64,000 nt of DNA from Hyphomicrobium sp. D-2 (GTDB taxonomy: Bacteria > Pseudomonadota > Alphaproteobacteria > Rhizobiales > Hyphomicrobiaceae), in the NCBI RefSeq assembly GCF_029872155.1, contig NZ_JARXLA010000001.1:62001-126000 (forward strand), read 5' to 3'. Every line of letters begins with the position of its first letter. The first letter of the stretch is position 1. The translations under genes were made by a program, and so were the position numbers. Below are positions 9,123 through 17,637 of the stretch, piece after piece. The notes under the pieces are model-generated. The model was not told the origin of the DNA and made no database searches. It was given only the letters and a program-made list of their open reading frames with translations.

Positions 9123-9134
9123 CGCGTGCGCCTT

Positions 9135-9827
9135 TCAAAAAAGACGCAGGCGCGCGTGGCGGGAAACATCGGCGGTGCGCGAACGCCAGGATCTGACGCG
9201 GGCAGACCCCTGGCGCTTTTCATCCAGCGACATTTGCGGCACGAGCGCTTCGAGAGCGTTCAGTGCGGTGCCGACCCCGTGCTGTGCAGCCAGCGTCAGC
9301 CACAGGTAGCCCTCGACGCGATCCTTTTTGACGCCAATGCCATTGACATAAAAATATCCGAGCCGCGCCTGCGAGGGATAATGGCCAGCCTCGGCTGCTG
9401 CGCGATACCATTTGGCCGCACGCTCATTGTCGAGCGGAATATCTTCGCCCTTGGAATACAATGTCGCCAGATTGAATTGCGCGAACATGTCGTTCTGTTC
9501 GGCCGCTTTTGTCAGCCACGCGATGCCTTCGTTGACGTCGCGTTCAACACCTTGTCCCATGGCCAGCATCGCGCCGAGGTTGGTCTGCGCCTGAACGTTT
9601 CCTGCTGCCGCGCTCTCGCGATAGAAGCAAACCGCTGTAGGCATGGAGGCTGACACACCTTCACCATTGGCATACATCGCGGCGAGCCAGGCTTTGGCGT
9701 CACCATCGCCGTGGTCTGCAAGTTCGGTGAACAGCTCGAACGCTTCTGTGAATGCGCCACGCCCGTAGGCTGTCACGCCTTCGGCCAGCTTGTTGTTCTT
9801 ATCGACGGTGAGTTTGAGCGAAAGCAT
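9135..9827 (-). CDS. Sel1-repeat (TPR-like) protein of the DMF operon
   Basis: About 230 residues, made mostly of Sel1-type helical repeats. About four units can be seen, for example AKAWLAAMYANGEGV, AQTNLGAMLAMGQGVERD, AQFNLATLYSKGEDI and SQARLGYFYVNGIGVKKD. Sel1 proteins act as protein-interaction scaffolds. There is no signal peptide, so it should be cytosolic. I chose ATG 9827, five bases after the stop of the Rieske-like gene. The open frame runs upstream to 9989, but that part lies inside the neighbouring gene and has no repeat. It sits between the degenerate Rieske-type gene and the 98-residue unknown, suggesting a partner for one of the operon's proteins. Confidence 0.82.
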   Translation of the reverse strand: MLSLKLTVDKNNKLAEGVTAYGRGAFTEAFELFTELADHGDGDAKAWLAAMYANGEGVSASMPTAVCFYRESAAAGNVQAQTNLGAMLAMGQGVERDVNEGIAWLTKAAEQNDMFAQFNLATLYSKGEDIPLDNERAAKWYRAAAEAGHYPSQARLGYFYVNGIGVKKDRVEGYLWLTLAAQHGVGTALNALEALVPQMSLDEKRQGSARVRSWRSRTADVSRHARLRLF

Positions 9828-9832
9828 GGCCG

Positions 9833-10939
9833 TTATCCTCTCACTTGCTGAAATATCGGTTGCGCAAACGGTTTTCGCGGCGCACGTACGGCGCGTTCCG
9901 CAAGCATCCGTTGCATCCAGTGACCTTGCTGGCTTGTTTGCAGAGGCATTGCTGCGCCGATCGTTTCCGGCTTGAAGCTCGTGCCCCACCGCGACAGCTG
10001 CACATGTTCTTCCACCGCCGCAGCGGCGCGGCGCTCTATCTCGCTGCGCCAGAACGAGGCGGCATCATCGCGGTTGCTGTTGAAGACGAAGCAGCGACAC
10101 ATCGTTCGACCAAGCGCTGTCGGCTGCAGAACGATCGCGCATGTTTCATCGCCCGCTCGGATCAGGACGAGGTTGGGGAAAAGCCATGCGAACGTTGCCG
10201 GTTGTCCTTGGATTGCGCCGTGCACCAGCCGCCAGATGCCTGCATCGCTGTCAGCCTGGCTGGCACTGCCATCGCCCTCTGACAGATGCTTGCCAAGCAG
10301 TTTCCAGTTGGCATCAAATTCGCACAGCCACGAATCCGTCAGCGCTGGCTGGGGAGTGGCGAAGAAGCCCCCGGCTTGATTAAGCGCCTGCAACGTGTCG
10401 CCAATCGGTGCCGGATAGACGTCGAGGTTGACAAGTATCATCGGCCCGAACGTAAACGTCCGCACATTGAGCAGCCGTTCAGGTCGTAGTCCGAGGTATT
10501 GCTCCATCTCCGGCGTCGCGTCACCCAGATCGCTAGCAGGGATAACGTCGCGATCGCGGCTGTAGCCACACGACGTGAACGAGCATTTGGTTTTCTTGCC
10601 CGTGCGGCATTGCAGCGGAATAGCGCGACAGCCGCCATGCTGGGCTTTGTTGAAGCGTCCGGTCAGTCCGCCATCCTGGCGCTGCACATGGATGCCGTGA
10701 TTGCCGACCGTGAACGGCAGTAGATCGCCGTCGTTTTGAATTTGTTTTTCGTAACCGATGACGACCCAATCTCTGGTCCAGATTGTTTCGTCCTCAAGCA
10801 TGCTGAAGCGCAGCGAGCGAACGGAGATCGGCGATAGCACGCGCGCGGTGCCGAACGGAGCGCAGGCGTCGGCATAGAATGCTGCGCTGGACAGATCGTG
10901 TCCTTCGTCGTGGAAGCCGAGGTCGGGGCGAAGCAACAT
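9833..10939 (-). CDS. Degenerate Rieske-type oxygenase homologue lacking iron ligands
   Basis: The 368-residue protein has the architecture of a ring-hydroxylating oxygenase alpha subunit: an N-terminal Rieske region (WTRDWVVIGYEKQI, then GRFNKAQHGGCRAIPLQC and CSFTSCGYSRDRD) and a C-terminal domain introduced by DANWKLLGKHLSEGD. In active enzymes the cluster is held by C-x-H and C-x2-H. Here the first Cys is Ala99 and the second His is Thr122; only His101 and Cys119 remain, with extra Cys104, Cys111 and Cys124. The ENYxECYHxxxxH iron site is also absent after NWKL. The frame is intact, so this looks like a repurposed family member. ATG 10939 has GGAGGG nine bases upstream. It lies 86 bases after dmfA2. 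Confidence 0.8.
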   Translation of the reverse strand: MLLRPDLGFHDEGHDLSSAAFYADACAPFGTARVLSPISVRSLRFSMLEDETIWTRDWVVIGYEKQIQNDGDLLPFTVGNHGIHVQRQDGGLTGRFNKAQHGGCRAIPLQCRTGKKTKCSFTSCGYSRDRDVIPASDLGDATPEMEQYLGLRPERLLNVRTFTFGPMILVNLDVYPAPIGDTLQALNQAGGFFATPQPALTDSWLCEFDANWKLLGKHLSEGDGSASQADSDAGIWRLVHGAIQGQPATFAWLFPNLVLIRAGDETCAIVLQPTALGRTMCRCFVFNSNRDDAASFWRSEIERRAAAAVEEHVQLSRWGTSFKPETIGAAMPLQTSQQGHWMQRMLAERAVRAPRKPFAQPIFQQVRG

Positions 10940-11025
10940 GCGAAACAACCCTCCACGTTTATGCCATTCGATGGCAGAGAACCGGTGCCCGCGGACGGGG
11001 GCGCGGGCACCGGGCCGATGTGCCC

Positions 11026-13437
11026 TTACGTTGCCGGAGTGAGGGCAGGGCTCTCGTAGTCTGCGCGGCCGCGATGCTTCACCGCGTCAGCGGGTGGTGG
11101 TGGCAACGGGCCATCCATCATGAAGCGGTTGAGCACGTTGCCGACCAGCGTCGAGACATTGTTCTTGCCGTTGTTCCAGGGCAGCGAGCCGCAGAACGCG
11201 ATCGACGAGAACGCGAAGCACGCGCCGCCGTTCGGTGTTTCGTGGAAGGCGATGTCGCCGCGCACGCGTGGATGCGTGGTGCCGTCGAGACCCTGCTGGT
11301 TGAAGCCGAAGTCTTCCATGACGAGGAGGTAGGCTTCGGTGTGCCGGCCAGCGGACGTGGCAACCGCGAGCGTGTGCGGCGGTGAACCCAGCGTAACGTC
11401 GACGATGTCGAGTTCGAGGCCGGCGCAACCGCCGCCGACGAGGCCGAAGTTGCCGATCGGTTCGTCATAGCTAATGCCTTCGAACGCCCACGCAACGCGC
11501 GGGTCCATGCTGTCCGGTGTGCGGCTGTAGTAGGTCGAAACGTCGAAGCCTTCGTTCGTCATGCCGACGCCGGCGACCGAGTACAGCGAGCGACCACGGA
11601 AGCGCCACATGCCGCCCAGTTCGCCGGTGCCCTGGTGGTAGTATTCGCCGGGTTCGGCGCGCCAGGTGCGGATGCCGGATCTGCAGCGCCGCATCTCCGT
11701 GACGACGCCGCGGCCGATGCCTTCGTATGCCGGATGGAACGAGTGCACCCAGTACCACGCGTCGGCGCCCATATACATCAGGCGGCCACCGCGCTGCGTA
11801 TAGTTATGCAGTGCGTCGAGCTGTGTGCCTGAGTTGTGTTCTGGATGCGAACCGGTGATGACGACGTTGTAGTTCTCCAGACGCGCGACGCCATCGTAGG
11901 TTACATCTTCGTCGGTGATGACGTCGTATTCATAGCCCATCGTCTCCAGCCAGTAGATGAGGTGGAGATCGGCGGGATACTGCCACGGCGCCTGCGCAAG
12001 GAAGTGATCGTATTTTGGCCGGATGCTGAGGATAGGCCGCAGACGCGAAGACAGGCAGATGCCCGAGCCATCGGTGTGCGTGTCGTAGATCGATCCGCCG
12101 TACTCGCGGTGCTCGGCCAGGAACATGTTCTGGTGCTGCATGATCGGAACACGATATACAAACAGCTCCGCGCCGCCTGCGTTGCACGCGACGTGCTCGT
12201 TGGCATAGGCCATGTAGCTGATGGTTGGCACCATCACGGCGATCTTGGACTGCTCCTTGCCGATCTTTGGCACGACCCAGAACGGGATGTAATCTTCGTC
12301 GCCTTCGGCTGTGGTGACCTTCAGCGCATAGAAGCGGCTCTTGATGCCTTCGGCTGGAACGTCCCATTCAACATCGACCTGCCAGCGGGCGTTGTCGACG
12401 TCATCGTCGTGGAAGTGGATCGCGCCATATTCCTTCTTGGCGTACTTCCAGTCGAAGTTCTGGCCGGACCAGTTGTAACCGGTCAACGCGCGCGTCGGGC
12501 AGTTGACCAGCTTGGCATCAAAGCGATACGGGCCGTTGTCCTTGGCGACGATGGTGTCGATGCCGTCCCAGAAATCCCAGGCTGCAACGATCACTTCCGA
12601 GAGTGCGCCGGTCGGACCGGAGTTGCGTCGCTCCGTCAGTCCAGGCTGCGCGCCGGCCTTCATCTGTTCGATCTCGAACCGGTTTAGCGCGCGGTTGCAG
12701 ATCCGGGGGCTGTCGATCTTGCCGTTGTACTTGCCGGAAAACCAAACGCCTGACGGCAGCGCTGACTTCGCCAGCGGATCATCGTCGATGCGATCAACGT
12801 AAGCGCCAAGTGCAACCGGCGCCGGGGTGTGAATGATCTTGGTCTTGATGTTCGCCTTCACCGGCTCAATGACCGGATCGAGCGCATAGACAACCTGCGG
12901 CTCGTGATAGAGCACCACTTCGCCGGTTGCTGCGTCGTAGCTTGCGGCCACGAAGTGCCACGCGTGATCGCGGATCGGAACGTTGGTGGTAACTTTGTGC
13001 TCGTTAATGCGCAGCTCAAGGCAGCCCTGATCGTTGATGAACAGGCCGTAGCCTTTGCCGTAACCCTGACCGCTCATCCACTTGGTGACGAGGCCCTGCG
13101 CGCCGTGCTTCCAGTAGCGCGGATGCGTCTTCGGTGTTGTCGGCCAGATCCAGCACTGCAGCGTGAAGCTGTCGACGTGGAGCTGCGGCTTGTCTTCGAC
13201 GTAGCCGTAAGAGCCGCCGTGGATGATCTGCTTGCGGCCTTTGTATGTGCCGGTTGCCTTGGTTTCGATCGGGCGTTCGATGAAGCCGGGGCCGCGCGGG
13301 TTGGTGTCGCCATGGATCATCTGCACGACTTCGGCCTTGAATTCCGAAGGCCCGTCGCAGTTGACGTAGAACTTGATGGTTTCGCCCGGATGAACACCGA
13401 ATTTGTCAGCGTATCCGGTTAGCCTCATCGCACACAT
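11026..13437 (-). CDS. dmfA2: N,N-dimethylformamidase, large subunit (DmfA2)
   Basis: Catalytic subunit of the iron amidohydrolase that splits N,N-dimethylformamide into dimethylamine and formate. About 803 residues, near the size of the Paracoccus enzyme. The N-terminus (MRLTGYADKFGVHPGETIKF) leads into a LamG/concanavalin-like domain (DSFTLQCWIWPTTP) and then the catalytic domain. The known site is mononuclear iron bound by two Tyr and one Glu. By spacing, the candidates here are the second Tyr of SYMAYANEH, the Tyr of GGSIYDTHTDGSG and the Glu of GSHPEHNSG. ATG 13437 has GGAGAAG at good spacing. It follows dmfA1, matching the usual dmfA1-dmfA2 order. Assignment is strong; substrate range (DMF or other small amides) is inferred. 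Confidence 0.9.
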   Translation of the reverse strand: MCAMRLTGYADKFGVHPGETIKFYVNCDGPSEFKAEVVQMIHGDTNPRGPGFIERPIETKATGTYKGRKQIIHGGSYGYVEDKPQLHVDSFTLQCWIWPTTPKTHPRYWKHGAQGLVTKWMSGQGYGKGYGLFINDQGCLELRINEHKVTTNVPIRDHAWHFVAASYDAATGEVVLYHEPQVVYALDPVIEPVKANIKTKIIHTPAPVALGAYVDRIDDDPLAKSALPSGVWFSGKYNGKIDSPRICNRALNRFEIEQMKAGAQPGLTERRNSGPTGALSEVIVAAWDFWDGIDTIVAKDNGPYRFDAKLVNCPTRALTGYNWSGQNFDWKYAKKEYGAIHFHDDDVDNARWQVDVEWDVPAEGIKSRFYALKVTTAEGDEDYIPFWVVPKIGKEQSKIAVMVPTISYMAYANEHVACNAGGAELFVYRVPIMQHQNMFLAEHREYGGSIYDTHTDGSGICLSSRLRPILSIRPKYDHFLAQAPWQYPADLHLIYWLETMGYEYDVITDEDVTYDGVARLENYNVVITGSHPEHNSGTQLDALHNYTQRGGRLMYMGADAWYWVHSFHPAYEGIGRGVVTEMRRCRSGIRTWRAEPGEYYHQGTGELGGMWRFRGRSLYSVAGVGMTNEGFDVSTYYSRTPDSMDPRVAWAFEGISYDEPIGNFGLVGGGCAGLELDIVDVTLGSPPHTLAVATSAGRHTEAYLLVMEDFGFNQQGLDGTTHPRVRGDIAFHETPNGGACFAFSSIAFCGSLPWNNGKNNVSTLVGNVLNRFMMDGPLPPPPADAVKHRGRADYESPALTPAT

Positions 13438-13559
13438 GCTCTTCTCCAGTCTGTCAGGATTTCCTGCATGGCTTTGCCGTTCACGCACTCGGTGGAGTGC
13501 GCGGCAGGAACTTGTTTTGTCAGGTTGGGGCTGAGGCTTGCCTCAGCTCACGAATGGGG

Positions 13560-14000
13560 TCAGGTCACGGGCCAGTTGTCGTCGCGGTGCTTCCAGCCTT
13601 CGGTGAAGTTTTCCGGCATGCCCGCCGTTTCCGGCAATTCGTCGAGGCGCATCACGAATATGTCGTGCTGGATTTCCTGCTCATCGGTGTAGATCTTGTC
13701 GTTGACGAACACGGGTGGCACACCGCGGATGCCGGACAGGCGGCCGATGCGCCATTCCTTGTCGATCTTCGTGCAGATGACGATCAGCTTGCCCTTCGGT
13801 GACTCGCCGCGCATACGCAGCAGCACACGCCGCAGAACCGGATGCTCATGCACACCGCCCGATACAACCGTGGTGTCGCCCGGTTCACCGCACTTCAGCA
13901 CCGAGAAACCTGCGACGCCCTTCATAGAGTCGACGCACTCCCTGTGCAGCCGGATAAGTTCTTCGCGCTCGGGCGTACCTTTCTTCGGGATTGAGATCAT
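13560..14000 (-). CDS. dmfA1: N,N-dimethylformamidase, small subunit (DmfA1)
   Basis: The 146-residue protein sits immediately upstream of the large subunit gene on the same strand. Its size is close to the roughly 15 kDa alpha subunit of known dimethylformamidases. It is a soluble, charged protein with a helical start (KKGTPEREELIRLHRECVDS) and internal strands (KGKLIVICTKIDKEWRIGRL). In Paracoccus the two subunits form alpha-beta pairs that assemble further, and the small subunit is needed for a stable enzyme. Assignment rests on position, size and general resemblance rather than a catalytic motif. It lies 70 bases downstream of urtE, so it appears to be in the same transcript as the transporter. 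Confidence 0.8.
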   Translation of the reverse strand: MISIPKKGTPEREELIRLHRECVDSMKGVAGFSVLKCGEPGDTTVVSGGVHEHPVLRRVLLRMRGESPKGKLIVICTKIDKEWRIGRLSGIRGVPPVFVNDKIYTDEQEIQHDIFVMRLDELPETAGMPENFTEGWKHRDDNWPVT

Positions 14001-14070
14001 TCTTCGCTCCGTAGGTTTGGTTTTGATATTTGTCTCCGCAGAGACGAGCGGATTGAGCGTGTGGTGCGGC

Positions 14071-14769
14071 CTAGATCGTCATGTGCCGCTCCACCAGTTC
14101 ATCGGTCATTTCGCCAATCGGCCCCCGTGCAACGACGCGGCCGTTGTCGACCATGAGGAAAGCATCACCCAGTTTGCGGGCGACCTTGATGTGCTGCTCG
14201 GTGAGGATGAGGCTGATGCCGAGTTCTTTGTTCAGCATCCGCAGAATTTCACCTATCTCGTGCACGATGTTGGGCTGAATGCCTTCGGTCGGCTCGTCGA
14301 GCAGCAACACCTGCGGACCGACAGCAAGCGCGCGCGCGATAGCGAGCTGCTGCTTCTGTCCACCGGATAACAGCCCGGCGCGTCGGTCGAGGTTTTCTCG
14401 GAGGTAAGGGAAAATGCGCAGGCAGAGTTCAGGGATTTCCGGTGCGCTGTCCTTGCGCGCGAACGTGCCCAGCAGGATGTTTTCTCGCACGGTGAAATCC
14501 GCGAGGATGCCGCGTCCCTGCGGGACATAGCCGATGCCGTAGCCAGCGCGCTGATACGGCGGTCTATTGGCGATGGCTTCGTCGCCCATGGTGATCGATC
14601 CGGTCGTGCGATCGGTCAGCCCCATGATGGTGCGCATGATGGTTGTCTTGCCGACGCCGTTGCGGCCTAGCACGCACAGGCATTGCCCCTGTTCCAGATC
14701 GAACGAGACGTTGCGCAGGATCTGGGTGGCGCCGTAATAGGATGAAACTTTGTCGAAGCTGAGCAGCAT
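14071..14769 (-). CDS. urtE: Amide/urea-type ABC transporter ATP-binding protein (UrtE-like)
   Basis: Second ATPase of a branched-chain-type (HAAT) importer; 232 residues, like LivF/UrtE. The Walker A motif is GRNGVGKTT, the signature is LLSGGQKQQLAIARAL and Walker B is VLLLDEPTEGIQP, the last typical of UrtE. It overlaps urtD by one base (TGATG-type junction), which implies translational coupling, and leads 70 bases later into dmfA1. The cargo is inferred to be a short-chain amide such as DMF because of the cotranscribed amidase; urea cannot be excluded. Confidence 0.92.
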   Translation of the reverse strand: MLLSFDKVSSYYGATQILRNVSFDLEQGQCLCVLGRNGVGKTTIMRTIMGLTDRTTGSITMGDEAIANRPPYQRAGYGIGYVPQGRGILADFTVRENILLGTFARKDSAPEIPELCLRIFPYLRENLDRRAGLLSGGQKQQLAIARALAVGPQVLLLDEPTEGIQPNIVHEIGEILRMLNKELGISLILTEQHIKVARKLGDAFLMVDNGRVVARGPIGEMTDELVERHMTI

Positions 14770-15515
14770 CAGGCAGCCTCCTGCTCGCCGAGATAAACTG
14801 AGCGCACGCGTGGATCGGCTTCGATCTCATGCAGCGAGCCCTGCGCGAGAAGCGTTCCCATGTGCATGACGGTGACGACATCGGCGATCTCGCGCACGAA
14901 GCCCATGTCGTGTTCCACCACGATGAGCGTCGTGCTCTTGCGCAGATCTTTGAAAATGCGCGCGGTCTTTTCGATCTCGCCTTCGGTCATGCCCGCGATG
15001 GGTTCATCCATCAGCATGAGGCGCGGCTCCTGCATCAGCACCATGCTGATTTCCAGCCACTGCGTTTCGCCGTGGGAGAGGATGCCGGCCTTTTCGCCGA
15101 GCCGATGCGTGAGATCAGCGAGTGTTGCGATCTCGTCGATCTTCTGTTCGAGGCCCGGCACCTTGAAGCGGCACAGGTTCCAGAACGGATTGGTCTGGCG
15201 GCTGTAAGCGACGGAAAGATTTTCACGCACCGTCAGGTCGCGCAGCACCGCAGGCACCTGGAATTTGCGACCGATGCCAGCGCGGGCGATAGCGTGTTCG
15301 TCGGCGCCGGTGATGTCTTCGCCCGCGAAAATGATCTTGCCGGAAGTCGGCTTGATGCGCCCGGTGATGAGATCCATCGTTGTCGTCTTGCCAGCGCCGT
15401 TCGGGCCGACGAGACAGCACAGCGTGCCTTCCGTAACCTCAAGGCTGAAGTCGTCGATGACCTTGATGGTGTCGAAGCTTTTGCAGAGGTGAGAGATTTC
15501 AAGCAATCCGGCCAT
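14769..15515 (-). CDS. urtD: Amide/urea-type ABC transporter ATP-binding protein (UrtD-like)
   Basis: First ATPase of the importer, 248 residues, LivG/UrtD type. Walker A is GPNGAGKTTTMDLITG. The signature is ILSHGETQWLEISMVL, with the HGE-Q-W form that marks UrtD rather than the usual SGGQ. Walker B is LMLMDEPIAGM, and the switch histidine lies in IVVEHDMGFVREIA. It starts three bases after the urtC stop and overlaps urtE by one base. It should pair with UrtE on the cytoplasmic face of the UrtB/UrtC permease. Confidence 0.92.
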   Translation of the reverse strand: MAGLLEISHLCKSFDTIKVIDDFSLEVTEGTLCCLVGPNGAGKTTTMDLITGRIKPTSGKIIFAGEDITGADEHAIARAGIGRKFQVPAVLRDLTVRENLSVAYSRQTNPFWNLCRFKVPGLEQKIDEIATLADLTHRLGEKAGILSHGETQWLEISMVLMQEPRLMLMDEPIAGMTEGEIEKTARIFKDLRKSTTLIVVEHDMGFVREIADVVTVMHMGTLLAQGSLHEIEADPRVRSVYLGEQEAA

Positions 15516-15518
15516 GGC

Positions 15519-16673
15519 TCACTCCGAGGGAACAGGTTTGACGCCGCTGGGTTCGCGGAAGGACGTTTCTTTCGGCTTGCTGGCCAGCATGCCCAGTCCG
15601 GCTTCGACCAGACTTGCGAGGCCGTTCGGCAGAAAGCGTACGACGACGATGAAGAAGCCACCGAGGATGAGCAGCCAGGTGGAGAGGAACGCGTCGCCCA
15701 GATAGCTCTGGCCGCCCTGGATGAGAAACGCGCCAATGATGGCCCAGAGTAGTGACATGCGCCCGCCGATCGCCGCCCAGATCACCATCGAGATGCTCAA
15801 GCCAACATCGAGCTGTGCAGGCGACACGTACTGCACCACCATGACCCAAAGGCAGCCGGCAACTGCAGCGATGAGGCCGGAGATTGTGTAGATGGTGGTT
15901 TCGTAGCTGGAGACGCTGTAGCCGAGAAAGCGTACGCGCTCCGCATCATCGCGGATGGCTTGCGTCACCAGGCCGAAAGAACTCTGCGTGATCAGTTTGG
16001 CGATGACGGTCGCAATCAGCAGTGCGAAGAAAACTGTCCAGTACGCAGCGGGGCTGTATGGATCGATCTGGAACGAGCCGAGCTGCAGCGGCGATGGCGG
16101 CGTGATGCCGTTGACGCCACCGGTGTAGGCCTGCTGATCCAGTATGATCGTGTAGAAGGCTGACAGCATCGCCAGCGTCATGATGGCGAAGAATGCTCCC
16201 GACACGCGGGCCTTGAACATTATCCGTCCAAACACGGCGCAGAACAGCGTCGGAATGCCTACGGCGAAGATCAAGCCGCTGACCGTGTTCTGGAACGGCC
16301 ACCAAAGGAACGGCAGATAGTCGAGGCCGTTGTTCAGCATGATCGGCGGGATTGGATTTTCGGCCGTCTGCGTCTGCATCTGCATGGTCATCGCCATGCC
16401 ATAGGCGCCGAGACCGAATGCGATGCCCTGGCCGAGATTGAGAATGCCGCCGAAGCCCCAGCACAGGCTGATGGATAGCGCCAGCATTCCATATACGCCG
16501 TACGTCGCGAGCTGGTTGAGCAGAAAGTCGTCGTCAACGCTGAACGGTATGGCTGCGAGCGCGAGGAAGAAGAGCGCGTATGCGATCCATTGCGCGGTTT
16601 TGTTGTGATACGGATTGCCCATCGTCGTCTCGCTGTCTGTTCCAACGCCTTTTGCTGATGTTTTCGTGTTCAT
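15519..16673 (-). CDS. urtC: Amide/urea-type ABC transporter permease (UrtC-like)
   Basis: Inner-membrane permease of 384 residues with about ten predicted hydrophobic segments (for example IAYALFFLALAAIPFSV and LATYGVYGMLALSISLCWG). LNLGQGIAFGLGAYGMAM is the family signature of LivM/UrtC. The long loop with TAENPIPPIMLNNGLDYLPF and the segment GVNGITPPSP are typical of the urea/amide branch. The start overlaps the urtB stop by four bases. The C-terminal tail (about 30 residues) is cytosolic and polar. It pairs with UrtB to form the channel. Confidence 0.92.
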   Translation of the reverse strand: MNTKTSAKGVGTDSETTMGNPYHNKTAQWIAYALFFLALAAIPFSVDDDFLLNQLATYGVYGMLALSISLCWGFGGILNLGQGIAFGLGAYGMAMTMQMQTQTAENPIPPIMLNNGLDYLPFLWWPFQNTVSGLIFAVGIPTLFCAVFGRIMFKARVSGAFFAIMTLAMLSAFYTIILDQQAYTGGVNGITPPSPLQLGSFQIDPYSPAAYWTVFFALLIATVIAKLITQSSFGLVTQAIRDDAERVRFLGYSVSSYETTIYTISGLIAAVAGCLWVMVVQYVSPAQLDVGLSISMVIWAAIGGRMSLLWAIIGAFLIQGGQSYLGDAFLSTWLLILGGFFIVVVRFLPNGLASLVEAGLGMLASKPKETSFREPSGVKPVPSE

Positions 16674-17545
16674 CGGCGTACCCCGCCTTTTGCGAACAGG
16701 CCCTGAGGGCGGAACCGCAGGAAAACCACGATCAGCAGGAAGATGACGAAGCGCGCGAAGGTGTCGTTGGTGATGAAGGCGAAGACGGATTGGAGCTCAC
16801 CGGTAAAGCCACTGGCGATGACGGTGCCGGCCAACGTTCCACCGCCCGCGACAACCATGAGGAAGGCTTGCACGACGTAGCTGTCGCCCATGGTCGGGAG
16901 CACGATGTTCAGAACGCCGAACAGTGAGCCGGCGACGCCCGCAAGACCCGCGCCAAGAGCGAACGTCATCATGTAGATGCGGCTGGAGTTGATGCCGAAC
17001 GATGCGGCCATCTCCTTGTTCTGCATCACCGCGCGCACCTGGATGCCGAAGCGCGTTTTGTAGAACAGTATCCACAACGCGAGCACCAGTAGCGCGGTGA
17101 CGGCAATCACGACAACGCGGAATGTCGAAATGTTTGCGAAGCCGAGCGAGATGTTTGACGAGAAGATCTCGGGCACTGCGAGATATTTCGGGTCCGATCC
17201 GAAGATCAGGCGCACACCCTGCACCAGAACGAGCGATACGCCGTAGGTTGCCAGCAGCGTGTCGAGCGGGCGATCGTATAAATATTGAATGAGGCCGCGC
17301 TCAAGTATCAGGCCGATGATCGCGACGATCACGAACGAAGCTGGAATGCACAGCAGATAGGGCACACCAACATAGTGCTGCAGCATGTAGGAGCTGTAGG
17401 CGCCGAGCATGATCAGCGCGCCGTGTGCCATGTTGATGACGCCGGCTGCGCCGTAGATGATCGTCAGGCCCAAGGCGGCTATCAGCCATATGCTTGCGAT
17501 GCTGACGCCTAGGATGAGCGCGTTCAGAACTGAGCCAAAATCCAC
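16670..17545 (-). CDS. urtB: Amide/urea-type ABC transporter permease (UrtB-like)
   Basis: Inner-membrane permease of 291 residues, LivH/UrtB type. It has a first helix (LNALILGVSIASIWLIAALG), the signature IYGAAGVINMAHGALIMLGAY and several further hydrophobic segments up to the basic end FRPQGLFAKGGVRR. It lies 92 bases after the binding-protein gene, with a strong hairpin in that gap, and overlaps urtC by four bases. Cargo is inferred from the operon. Confidence 0.92.
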   Translation of the reverse strand: MDFGSVLNALILGVSIASIWLIAALGLTIIYGAAGVINMAHGALIMLGAYSSYMLQHYVGVPYLLCIPASFVIVAIIGLILERGLIQYLYDRPLDTLLATYGVSLVLVQGVRLIFGSDPKYLAVPEIFSSNISLGFANISTFRVVVIAVTALLVLALWILFYKTRFGIQVRAVMQNKEMAASFGINSSRIYMMTFALGAGLAGVAGSLFGVLNIVLPTMGDSYVVQAFLMVVAGGGTLAGTVIASGFTGELQSVFAFITNDTFARFVIFLLIVVFLRFRPQGLFAKGGVRR

Positions 17546-17593
17546 ATCAACCCCCTGCGACCGCGGCCGGTCGCGTATCCAGCGTCCGGATCA

Positions 17594-17627
17594 GGCCGCC
17601 CCGCCAGATCGGCGAGGCAGGGCGGCC
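17594..17627 (-). other. Intercistronic hairpin between binding-protein and permease genes
   Basis: GGCCGCCC (17594-17601) pairs with GGGCGGCC (17620-17627), and inside the loop CGCC (17602-17605) can pair with GGCG (17611-17614). There is no U-tract, so it is not a classic terminator. Such hairpins after a binding-protein gene commonly stabilise the upstream message or thin out downstream transcription, giving more binding protein than permease. That role is inferred here. Confidence 0.5.
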
Positions 17628-17637
17628 CGCTCTCACC

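Noticed and set aside
11836-12687. Plus-strand open frame of 283 codons
   Set aside because: Antisense to dmfA2, with no recognisable domain.
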